DNA of 14,997 nt from Coraliomargarita sp. CAG:312 (GTDB lineage Bacteria; Verrucomicrobiota; Verrucomicrobiia; Opitutales; Intestinicryptomonadaceae), in assembly GCA_000438015.1 (NCBI GenBank), contig FR901594.1, positions 11,761 to 26,757 on the forward strand, given 5' to 3'. Within the stretch, counting starts at the first letter, position 1. The number at the start of each line of letters is the position of its first letter. Position numbers and translations under genes: made by a program. The notes beneath the pieces were generated by a model that made no database searches, had not been told where the DNA came from, and worked only from the letters and a program-made list of their open reading frames with translations. Shown here piece by piece: positions 1 to 6,568 of this stretch.

Positions 1-402
1 GGTATATCCGAAAAGGTTCAACAACCTAGGCTTATCCGGCGAACTGCGCAAACGCGCCGCCGAACCGATAAAATCCCAATGCGGCTTTTGCTCTGGAAAA
101 ACGCCCACATGTTTTGTTCCGTCCATAAACTTGGTGCAGAACTTTATTTTTCCGCAGGAAAGCTCCGGAGCGCTTGTCTTCTTAAAAAATTCCCAGCGGG
201 AGGATTTTTTGTCATCGTCAAAATAGCGGCAATTGGCTGTTTTCCACAGCGCAGGATTTTGTTTTTTCCACCATGCTTTGGGTTCACTGCGCACAACTAC
301 GCAGTTTCCGAACCGCTCAAGTTTCAGCCTTTCCCCCGAATCCAGAAGTTCATATTCGGGGAAGTCGGAAAACAGAACTTTCAGATTGTTGTCGAAAGAC
401 AT
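1..402 (-). CDS. Class I SAM-dependent methyltransferase (rRNA methyltransferase-like), N-terminal part
   Basis: This reading frame starts with ATG at 402 and stays open for 134 codons to the window edge, so the C-terminal part is missing. The visible part reads like the N-terminal half of RlmI/RlmK-like class I methyltransferases (the Methyltrans_SAM group). It has an opening 'YELLDSGERLKLERFG' segment, then a 'HVGVFPEQKPHWDF' segment (about residues 97-110), and at the edge 'LLNLFGYT', which matches the start of the SAM-binding loop (motif I). The expected role is SAM-dependent methylation, probably of rRNA; the target base cannot be told from this part. The start lies 4 bases after the hisA stop, so it is the last visible gene of that operon and probably translationally coupled. 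No clear Shine-Dalgarno sequence is present. The family call is confident, the substrate is not. Confidence 0.8.
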   Translation of the reverse strand, partial: MSFDNNLKVLFSDFPEYELLDSGERLKLERFGNCVVVRSEPKAWWKKQNPALWKTANCRYFDDDKKSSRWEFFKKTSAPELSCGKIKFCTKFMDGTKHVGVFPEQKPHWDFIGSAARLRSSPDKPRLLNLFGYT

Positions 403-406
403 GGTT

Positions 407-1144
407 TTAAATTTCGACCATTTTTATAATTTCGGAAAGGTTTACCCGTTTTTCATAAATCGCTTTCCCGACTATAACCCCATCCAAGTTGCGATATTCG
501 CGAGACAAGAGATTTAAGTCTTCTATATCTTTTGGAGACGCAACCCCCCCGGAAGCAATAAGCTTAGCGCCGACCGGCAAAAGGATATCCAACATTTTTT
601 TCTGCGAAACCAAATTTACACCCGACAGCATTCCGTCAGTATCAATATCTGTAAATATAAAAGTTTTCACTCCGCCCGCAGCAAGTTTTTTAGCCAAATC
701 GAATGCCGACACGTCAGAGACATCAACCCATCCGTTCACCGCAACCATGCCGCCTTTTGCGTCGATTCCAACCGCTATTTTATCGCCAAAATTTTCCGCC
801 AGAGAAATGGCAAACTCGGGATTAGTGCATGCTTTCGTGCCGACAATTGCCCGGTTTACTCCGGCATCAAATGCGGCTTTTACGGCCGTTTCGTCGCGCA
901 TTCCCCCTCCAAGCTCGACAAAAAGCCCCAGAGACGCAATCTGTTCTATAGTTTTTAAATTGAACATGCGACCTCCAAATGCGCCGTCTAAATCCACTAC
1001 GTGTATGTTTTTTGAACCGGCATCGACAAACGATTTTGCAGCGTCGACAGGATTCTCAAAGTAGATTGTCTTGTCTTCGGCAACTCCTTTTTTCAGACGG
1101 ACGCACTTCCCGTCTTTTATATCCACCGCTGGGTAAATCTTCAT
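407..1144 (-). CDS. hisA: Phosphoribosylformimino-5-aminoimidazole carboxamide ribotide isomerase
   Basis: HisA catalyses the Amadori-type isomerisation of ProFAR to PRFAR, the fourth step of histidine biosynthesis, in the cytosol. The protein has 245 residues, the normal family length, and forms a single (beta/alpha)8 barrel. The N-terminal 'YPAVDIKDGKCVRL' segment places the first catalytic Asp at residue 8. The second catalytic Asp is D128 in 'GIDAKGG', and 'TDIDTDGMLSG' (165-175) is the second phosphate-side loop. 'GGGMRDETAV' and 'ASGGVAS' are the expected glycine-rich phosphate-binding loops. The ATG lies one base after the TAG stop of the upstream repeat/FGE-like gene, and the stop lies 4 bases before the methyltransferase ATG. 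No other his gene is present in the window, so hisA here is separated from a classical his cluster. TrpF-like bifunctional PriA was considered, but nothing in the sequence points to it. Confidence 0.95.
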   Translation of the reverse strand: MKIYPAVDIKDGKCVRLKKGVAEDKTIYFENPVDAAKSFVDAGSKNIHVVDLDGAFGGRMFNLKTIEQIASLGLFVELGGGMRDETAVKAAFDAGVNRAIVGTKACTNPEFAISLAENFGDKIAVGIDAKGGMVAVNGWVDVSDVSAFDLAKKLAAGGVKTFIFTDIDTDGMLSGVNLVSQKKMLDILLPVGAKLIASGGVASPKDIEDLNLLSREYRNLDGVIVGKAIYEKRVNLSEIIKMVEI

Positions 1145-1145
1145 G

Positions 1146-2852
1146 CTATTCTTGATATGATTTTGAGACTACTATTCTAAATCCAACCATCCTATTGCGC
1201 TGTTTTTCGTCCATTGAAAATTCGGACAAATCCAGCATAGAATCCGTTTGGGTCTGGGCTCCGCCGCCTATTATTTTATAACCGCTAACCGCGTCTTCGT
1301 CATCCGAAATGACATATTCGCCAACATTGCCCAGCAGGTCGTAAAACCCCCTGTCGTTTGGTTTTTTAGTAGCCACAGGATGGGTATGTCCGCCGCTATT
1401 TATATTATTCCATGATATTTCATTTAAATCGGCATAACGCAAAGACCCTACCGCCGCCTTAAACTGCGCTTTTGACGGAAGCGAAACATTGCGGCCAAGT
1501 ATCCATGAAAGCCTGTTGCAAAAGCGAGATATTTCTTCAGCAGTCACCGAATCGACCGGCTTTCTCGGATTATCGGAATCACGGCTTGGATTTTCCTGCA
1601 TTATCAGTATGAACAAATCTTGAGGAACTTCCGTCTTTAGCATTTCAACGGAATCGAAACCTTCTATTTTTTGCAAATTTCCCAAAACCTGCTTTTGTAT
1701 TTGGGGAATATTGTTGGCCATAAAAGTTATATATCGCAAACGCAATATAAGATCGTCGTTAACCGTCTGGCTGCGGGGAAAATTTGTTTTGAACTGTTCT
1801 GATTTTCTAAGCAGATTCAAGGAAATGTCTTTGGCCTTTTCGAAATCTCCATCGTACAACGCCCGGTTAAGAAGCTTGTCTTGCTCCACAATTTCCTTGG
1901 CGAACTTCCAACTGTAGGCATCAACCCGCTTCTTTTCGTAGTCGGAAATTTTCTCGTCGGAAGCATGTTCGCTTTTTGGGAAAAGCCGGTTTAATTCTTT
2001 TTGGACTTCTACGGCGTCCCCATACGACTCAGACGCCAATATATGGTCTCCGGCTGCTTCGGCGGATCTGGCTTTTTCAAGGTAGTCGTTTATTTTTGCA
2101 GCAAGGCTTGAAGACTTCAAGGAATCCAACTCTATATCGAGCTTTTGGAGCCGCGCAAAATCGGTATAGACCGACGTTGGATAGGTCGAATTCATTTGGG
2201 TTATAGTTTCGATGGCTTTCTCAAACTGCAACTGCGCCGTAGCCCAATCGCCTTTCTCCAAAGCTTCCCGCGCCGCATTTTCCGCCTCGACGCTTTTCAG
2301 ATACATTGGGCGCGCCAAAAACATCTTAACCCTGCTGTCAAACTGGGCCGATTTTCGAATGTCTTTGTACTTAGAATGGGGATAATCTGTATTTATGCGC
2401 GATTGCAGATCGTAAAGCTGCTTATAGATTTCCACCGCTTCGGAATCTTTTTCCTCCGTTTCAGCCGCCAGAGCTTTTTTTTCCAACTCGGCGATGATTT
2501 CCGCCAACGGAGCTGCTTCCGTGTCGTCCAAGCGCGTCTGCAATTTTAGCAGCCTTTCTGCTGGGGCTCTATCTATGAGCCGAGCTTTGTCTATGTAAAC
2601 TTCTTGAAGGGCTATCGCCCGACGCAGCTTTTCTATATCTGCTTCCGTCACCTTTGCAGCAAGGCTTGCCTTCTCAAACTCATCCTCGAGCATTTCCGAC
2701 TCTTTCAGGATGTCTTTGCTTTCACGCTCCGGATCAATATAGACGTAATCGTATTCGACTTTTTTTCCGGGACCGAGCAAAGTAAGAAAATAGAAGAATG
2801 CAAGCACCAAAGCCGCTGCAAATATTACAAGTATAGCCTTGAAAAAATTCAT
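1146..2852 (-). CDS. Membrane-anchored 67-residue-repeat protein with C-terminal FGE/SUMF1-like domain
   Basis: The 568-residue product starts with a single hydrophobic segment (about 5-27) that looks like an uncleaved signal anchor, followed by a charged coiled-coil region (about 40-120). Residues 121-388 are four tandem units of exactly 67 residues. Each contains a TPR/BamD-like helical pair and an aromatic-Pro-x-Ser signature: YPHS at 157, YPTS at 224, FPKS at 291, FPRS at 358. The C-terminal part (about 405-562) matches the formylglycine-generating enzyme/sulfatase-modifying-factor fold: 'ENPSRDSDNPRKPVDSVT', 'FCNRLSWILGR', 'LPSKAQF', 'HPVATKKPNDRGFYDLLGN' and a final 'VGFRIV'. The paired catalytic cysteines near the C terminus of true FGE are absent; the only Cys in the domain is C445. 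A scaffold or binding role outside the cytoplasm is more likely than oxidase activity. It ends one base before hisA. The cellular role is unknown. Confidence 0.85.
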   Translation of the reverse strand: MNFFKAILVIFAAALVLAFFYFLTLLGPGKKVEYDYVYIDPERESKDILKESEMLEDEFEKASLAAKVTEADIEKLRRAIALQEVYIDKARLIDRAPAERLLKLQTRLDDTEAAPLAEIIAELEKKALAAETEEKDSEAVEIYKQLYDLQSRINTDYPHSKYKDIRKSAQFDSRVKMFLARPMYLKSVEAENAAREALEKGDWATAQLQFEKAIETITQMNSTYPTSVYTDFARLQKLDIELDSLKSSSLAAKINDYLEKARSAEAAGDHILASESYGDAVEVQKELNRLFPKSEHASDEKISDYEKKRVDAYSWKFAKEIVEQDKLLNRALYDGDFEKAKDISLNLLRKSEQFKTNFPRSQTVNDDLILRLRYITFMANNIPQIQKQVLGNLQKIEGFDSVEMLKTEVPQDLFILIMQENPSRDSDNPRKPVDSVTAEEISRFCNRLSWILGRNVSLPSKAQFKAAVGSLRYADLNEISWNNINSGGHTHPVATKKPNDRGFYDLLGNVGEYVISDDEDAVSGYKIIGGGAQTQTDSMLDLSEFSMDEKQRNRMVGFRIVVSKSYQE

Positions 2853-2854
2853 AT

Positions 2855-3031
2855 TTAATTTTTCGGTTTTGTATCGGTTCTAATAAATTTTAACAACCTC
2901 GGTTTAGATAGATTTAACAGCGGAACTTGCTGTTCTTTACAGGCATCCATTAAAAGCAAGCCCGATTTTATTATGCAATCCAGATATCGATAAGTCAAGC
3001 CCAGTATAATAACGACTTTTTTGAAAGTCAT
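2855..3031 (-). CDS. Possible 58-residue small protein ahead of the repeat/FGE-like gene
   Basis: An ATG at 3031 opens 58 codons ending in TAA at 2855-2857, two bases before the ATG of the downstream gene. The product begins 'MTFKKVVIILGLTYRYLD' (hydrophobic) and ends in a basic 'LLKFIRTDTKPKN' tail. I do not recognise the family. In favour: tight spacing typical of this operon and plausible codon choice. Against: the start sits directly after the guaB terminator, no Shine-Dalgarno sequence is visible, a good promoter (2970-2998) lies inside the frame, and an open frame of this length is not rare by chance. If transcription starts at that promoter, only a 31-codon in-frame version from the ATG at 2950 could be made, acting as a leader peptide or small protein. 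Confidence 0.3.
   Translation of the reverse strand: MTFKKVVIILGLTYRYLDCIIKSGLLLMDACKEQQVPLLNLSKPRLLKFIRTDTKPKN
2916..2934 (-). promoter_or_regulatory. Leader hairpin upstream of the repeat/FGE-like gene
   Basis: AACAGC and GCTGTT are perfect inverted arms of 6 bp around a 7-base loop, inside the presumed leader. There is no T-run behind it, so it is not a terminator. It could affect translation of the small ORF or the main gene, or be incidental. Confidence 0.3.
2970..2998 (-). promoter_or_regulatory. Sigma70-type promoter candidate for the repeat/FGE-like - hisA operon
   Basis: On the minus strand TTGACT (2998-2993) and CATAAT (2975-2970) are separated by 17 bases, close to the sigma70 consensus. 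Transcription would start near 2963, giving a leader of about 110 bases. That leader contains a 6-bp hairpin, AACAGC/GCTGTT (2916-2934), and an 11-bp repeat copy. It lies downstream of the guaB terminator, as expected for an independent operon. Confidence 0.5.
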
Positions 3032-3036
3032 CCATT

Positions 3037-3067
3037 AAAGAAACGCCCTATAAAATAGGGCGTTTCT
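3037..3067 (-). terminator. Rho-independent terminator after guaB
   Basis: A perfect 12-bp inverted repeat (AGAAACGCCCTA at 3039-3050, its complement at 3056-3067) encloses a 5-base loop, 14 bases past the guaB stop. On the minus strand the stem ends in CGTTTCT followed by TT, so the U-tract is short but the stem is strong. Confidence 0.75.
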
Positions 3068-3081
3068 AAAAAATCCAGCCG

Positions 3082-4641
3082 CTACTTTGCAGAAGACTGC
3101 TTAATTTCTATTATATCGTGCGGAGCGCTTTCTTTTTGTCCGGCTCCGGTGAGACGCGCATACCGAGCATTTTTGCGCAGTTCGGAAAGGTTCTTAGCCC
3201 CCAAATATCCCATTCCGCTTTGAATTCCGCCCACAAATACTCGCAAAGCTTCGTCCAAAGAACTCGAAACCTCCTTCAATGCCTCGACGCCTTCCGCAGT
3301 AATTTTATCAGTCTTATTTTTTATATCGTGCCCGTACCTTGCCGCGCTGCCTGCCTTCATTGCGGACAAGCTTCCCATACCGCGGTACTGTTTGTACATC
3401 TTTCCATTGATTTCCATAACCTGTCCGGGAGCTTCCGGGCAGCCGGCCAAAAGGCCTCCGCAAATCATTGCGTCGGCCAGAGTCAGCGCCTTTACCATGT
3501 CGCCGCTTTTGGTTATTCCGCCATCGGCTATCGTTCGGACCCCCAATTCCCGCGCGGTTTTGGAACATACATAGAGAGCCGTCAATTGCGGAATTCCAAC
3601 GCCCGCGACTATGCGCGTAGTGCATATTGATCCCGGCCCCTGGCCTATTTTTATCGCATCGGCCCCGCATTTTGCCAAGAACTCCACTCCGGCACCGTTT
3701 GTGACATTTCCGCCAATAAGAGTGAGGTTCGGGAAGGCTTGCCTAAGAGCCTTTACAGTGCTTCCAACGCCTTCGGTAAATCCGTGGGCGGTAGAAACCG
3801 CCGCTACATCCAGCCCTTCGTCCACGAGCGCCCCGACATGGCTTATCATATTTTCAAAATCCAGGGACCCGTCGGGCTTGCGTATCATGGCGATAGAAGC
3901 GCCGCAAAGAAGCCGAAACTTTGAGTCGCGGGCATTTTTCTTTTGCCCGTCGCGCTCTGCGGAAATCCTTTCGATATCGCTTAGCGTAAACAATCCGCGC
4001 AGTTTGTCGTCGTCGTCCACAACAAGAAGCTTATGTACCCCAAAATGTTCGTCAAAAAACGCGTCCGCAACGGCAATAGGGTCTGATCCTAGGTCTTTTT
4101 GAGATACGGTAAACACTTCGGCGCGGGGAGTCATAGCCTTTGCCACGCTAAGAGCAGCGTACCTCTCTTTTACAATGCTTCCGGGAAGAAGCCCGACTAG
4201 ACGGTTTGAAGAATCGACTACCGGAAATGTGCGGAATCTGAAATTTTTATCAGATACGATTTTCAGAACGTCGCCAATCAGCATATCGGGAGATACTTTT
4301 ATAGGCTCCTGTATCAGCCCATGTATGTAATTTTTCACCCGCGCAACCTCAACCAGCTGTTCCTTTTGGGACATATTGCAGTGAATCAGCCCCATGCCTC
4401 CGTTGCGTGCCATCCCTATGGCCATTTGCGATTCCGTCACGGTATCCATATCCGACGAAATTATCGGGAGGGAAAGATGTATAGAGTCGGAAAGAGTCGT
4501 ATCTAATTTTGTCTCCCTTGGAAGAATATCAGAGTATTGGGTTGCGAGGGAAACGTCGTCGTATGTGAGGGCATAGCCCGCGTTAGAAGTAAAGAACGCG
4601 TCTGCGTCCAAAAAAAACTTATCATCCAATTTGTTGCTCAT
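3082..4641 (-). CDS. guaB: Inosine-5'-monophosphate dehydrogenase
   Basis: GuaB oxidises IMP to XMP with NAD+, the first committed step to GMP. The 519-residue length fits a bacterial enzyme with a tandem CBS insert (about 112-230) inside a (beta/alpha)8 barrel. The catalytic loop 'GPGSICTTR' places the nucleophile at C340. 'IADGGITKSGD' (371-381) binds the IMP ribose and phosphate, and 'YRGMGSLSAM' (419-428) follows. The mobile-flap Arg-Tyr pair is R435-Y436, and 'EGVE' (450-453) is the potassium-site segment. One departure from the family is that the Asp normally before T/S-x-H-G in 'DTAHG' is Ser (S283 in 'VSTAHG'). The CBS domains suggest allosteric control by adenine/guanine nucleotides, as known for the family. 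It is a single-gene unit between two terminators. An ATG start was used; AAGGG lies 13-14 bases upstream, too far for a good ribosome site. Confidence 0.96.
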   Translation of the reverse strand: MSNKLDDKFFLDADAFFTSNAGYALTYDDVSLATQYSDILPRETKLDTTLSDSIHLSLPIISSDMDTVTESQMAIGMARNGGMGLIHCNMSQKEQLVEVARVKNYIHGLIQEPIKVSPDMLIGDVLKIVSDKNFRFRTFPVVDSSNRLVGLLPGSIVKERYAALSVAKAMTPRAEVFTVSQKDLGSDPIAVADAFFDEHFGVHKLLVVDDDDKLRGLFTLSDIERISAERDGQKKNARDSKFRLLCGASIAMIRKPDGSLDFENMISHVGALVDEGLDVAAVSTAHGFTEGVGSTVKALRQAFPNLTLIGGNVTNGAGVEFLAKCGADAIKIGQGPGSICTTRIVAGVGIPQLTALYVCSKTARELGVRTIADGGITKSGDMVKALTLADAMICGGLLAGCPEAPGQVMEINGKMYKQYRGMGSLSAMKAGSAARYGHDIKNKTDKITAEGVEALKEVSSSLDEALRVFVGGIQSGMGYLGAKNLSELRKNARYARLTGAGQKESAPHDIIEIKQSSAK

Positions 4642-4664
4642 AGCTAGTAGATTTTCCCTTACGT

Positions 4665-4693
4665 GGATTAGGCAGTGTGCCGGGAACTGTCAA
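4665..4693 (-). promoter_or_regulatory. Promoter candidate for guaB
   Basis: A perfect -35 TTGACA (4693-4688 on the minus strand) is followed after 17 bases by a weak -10, TAATCC (4670-4665). A start near 4658 would give a leader of under 20 bases. The position just after the upstream gene's terminator fits, but the -10 is poor. Confidence 0.35.
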
Positions 4694-4718
4694 ATCTTTT
4701 TTTGACTTTATTTTAATC

Positions 4719-4752
4719 AAAAAAAACCGGGAACCCGTAAAGGGGATCTCGG
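4719..4752 (-). terminator. Rho-independent terminator after the PEP-CTERM gene
   Basis: On the minus strand CCGAGATCCC pairs with GGGTTCCCGG (nine pairs including one G-U, one mismatch, loop of about 6 bases) and is directly followed by eight T. It lies about 20 bases past the stop of the PEP-CTERM gene and ahead of the guaB promoter. Confidence 0.85.
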
Positions 4753-4770
4753 CTTAGCGCAAAAATTTAT

Positions 4771-6450
4771 TTAACTGGCACGTCTGCGGCCTAATGCCAA
4801 CGCCAATGCTAAAAGCCCAAAGGCAGACGCAAAAAACGCCGGTTCGGGAACGGCAATAGCGTTTAGATACCAGCCGCCGTCAGTCTCTTCCCAATAGAAA
4901 TCCTTGAATCCGTCCGCGCTTATGCTCGACAACAAATCTTCATCATTTTTTGATTTGACGAATATCGTATTATTTTTGAATCCCGTAATGTCTATTAACC
5001 TGTATTCCGTAAGCGTGTCTCCGTCAGCAACCAAAGTATCCAGCGTGAGGGACGTAAGATTTTCTCCCAATGTCAAGTGGAGTGTGGTTGTATTTCCGGC
5101 AGATTCGTCGCCCCAGAAAGATATGCCGTAAAGATCTTGGTTCGCATACAAGTCCACATAAACATCGGAGTAAACCCCTCCGATAATTATTTTCCATTTG
5201 CCGTTGTATTCCTGAGAGCGCAAGCCGTTTTCCTGGTGCAAAATAACGCGAGCGTTGTTCCCGTATATGCGAAGCTGCTTTGATACCGTCACCAAACCGC
5301 CTTCTTCAACTTCCAAAACTGAGTTTGCCCCCAAAGCCAAAGACACGTCGCCATTGTTTCCGGAAGTTATCAAAACATTTCCGCCGTTTTTCACAGTCAT
5401 TTTTGAATTGTATAAACCGTCGGCGGCTCCTTTTGTAGAGGTGTCGTGGGTTATTATAAAATTTCCGGCTATTTCAATGTCGGCATTATTGGCGGTAAAT
5501 TTTATTTCAGTTCCAGCTGCGGGAGTTGCCATCTCAAATTTTCCACCCGATGCTACATTAAATTTTGTCCTTATTCCGCTGGCTTGATTTATAAAATAAT
5601 CGCCCATTACATTCATCGTGCCAAGAACATTCACGTCAACCGCAGCGTATTGCTTCACTGAACCCGACAAAAACTTTGTTCCGGCTGCGGAATCGCCTAT
5701 ATTTATTACGGCGTTTGTATATGCGCTACTTCCGTCGCCCCCGGAAAATTCCACTGTTTTATACTCTATTGACGAATCATCGCCCTGCTTCAATACATTG
5801 GTGTTGCCAAAGAGATTTATGCACAATGTCCGATATTCGGCGCCGCCTGTGTTTGTTCCGAATTCAATATCGTTATAAGAATTTAAAGTAGTTTGGGAAT
5901 CAAACGTTAACGATTTTGTATAATCTTGGGTTAAGTCGGTAATATTTGAATTGACGAAAACCCCCAACTGCCTGTCCGGATTGGATGAATCAAATATAGT
6001 TACAGTACCTCCAGAAAAAACTACATTTTGATCGTATATTTCCGCTTTAGACCTTCCCTGCAAACCTATGTCTATGGCCGCATTGCTACCGGAATCATTT
6101 TGGGCGGCATCTATATTTATAGAACCGTTTGCTCCATCTGCGGCAGTTCCGGACATATTATATGTAAAAACTCCATTATTATTGTACCCCGTATCGGAAT
6201 TAGAGCCAATTTTCCCTACAGTATAATCGCCGTCTACAGACATGGATATTGAATTCCATTCATTTGCGATATATGCTGTATTTGAATTGGGCGGCAGAGG
6301 AACCTCTTTGTTTTGCCAAGAACCTGATGAACTCCAAAGTATATTTTCGTTCCCGTACATTTTATTGACATCTTCAAGCGCGGCAAAAAGCGAGGAAGAA
6401 GCCGCCGCATACGCAATCACAAACAGATATTTCGAAGCACAATATTTCAT
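4771..6450 (-). CDS. Secreted PEP-CTERM surface protein with beta-helix-like passenger
   Basis: The 559-residue product begins with a Sec-type signal peptide (basic start, hydrophobic 8-22, likely cut near 'SLFA|A'). It ends with a PEP-CTERM sorting signal: VPEP at 534-537, a hydrophobic helix (about 538-554) and an Arg cluster (RRR, 555-557). Known PEP-CTERM proteins are processed by an exosortase and released to the cell surface or matrix; no exosortase gene is in this window. The middle is rich in Gly, Asn, Ser, Thr and short beta-strand patterns ('GGKFEMA', 'GGNVLITSG', 'EGGLVTVS'), as in autotransporter-like beta-helix passengers, so an adhesin or matrix role is possible but not shown. 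The start was taken at ATG 6450 rather than the in-frame TTG four codons upstream, because the ATG gives a typical signal peptide. There is no Shine-Dalgarno sequence. It is a single-gene unit with its own terminator. Confidence 0.88.
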   Translation of the reverse strand: MKYCASKYLFVIAYAAASSSLFAALEDVNKMYGNENILWSSSGSWQNKEVPLPPNSNTAYIANEWNSISMSVDGDYTVGKIGSNSDTGYNNNGVFTYNMSGTAADGANGSINIDAAQNDSGSNAAIDIGLQGRSKAEIYDQNVVFSGGTVTIFDSSNPDRQLGVFVNSNITDLTQDYTKSLTFDSQTTLNSYNDIEFGTNTGGAEYRTLCINLFGNTNVLKQGDDSSIEYKTVEFSGGDGSSAYTNAVINIGDSAAGTKFLSGSVKQYAAVDVNVLGTMNVMGDYFINQASGIRTKFNVASGGKFEMATPAAGTEIKFTANNADIEIAGNFIITHDTSTKGAADGLYNSKMTVKNGGNVLITSGNNGDVSLALGANSVLEVEEGGLVTVSKQLRIYGNNARVILHQENGLRSQEYNGKWKIIIGGVYSDVYVDLYANQDLYGISFWGDESAGNTTTLHLTLGENLTSLTLDTLVADGDTLTEYRLIDITGFKNNTIFVKSKNDEDLLSSISADGFKDFYWEETDGGWYLNAIAVPEPAFFASAFGLLALALALGRRRAS

Positions 6451-6468
6451 AATAACTAACAAATATTT

Positions 6469-6503
6469 ATTACTGAAAGTAATGTAAGTTTCTATGTTGT
6501 CAA
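6469..6503 (-). promoter_or_regulatory. Promoter with overlapping palindrome upstream of the PEP-CTERM gene
   Basis: On the minus strand a perfect TTGACA (6503-6498) is followed after 16 bases by a weak -10, TACTTT (6481-6476). A palindrome ATTACT-N3-AGTAAT (6469-6483) covers the -10 and presumed start site, 19-33 bases before the ATG. It could be an operator or a 5' mRNA hairpin. Confidence 0.4.
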
Positions 6504-6512
6504 GAACTGTCG

Positions 6513-6550
6513 AAAAAAAAACGCCGATTTCAACTTGGAAATCGGCGTTT
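6513..6550 (-). terminator. Rho-independent terminator after the pyrophosphatase gene
   Basis: A perfect 13-bp inverted repeat (AAACGCCGATTTC at 6519-6531, complement at 6538-6550) encloses a 6-base loop. On the minus strand it runs straight into a T-tract (6521-6513). It ends about 18 bases past the pyrophosphatase stop and is the strongest terminator in the window. Confidence 0.93.
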
Positions 6551-6568
6551 AATAATAAATTTATTTCA

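Noticed and set aside
79..429. Plus-strand 116-codon open frame
   Set aside because: It is antisense to the methyltransferase and the end of hisA, whose minus-strand frames match known families; its own sequence has no recognisable pattern.
3082..4641. Loss of the catalytic flap Arg-Tyr in IMP dehydrogenase
   Set aside because: I first suspected this because the segment after 'EGVE' is unusual, but the Arg-Tyr pair is present earlier, at R435-Y436 in 'ARYGH'.
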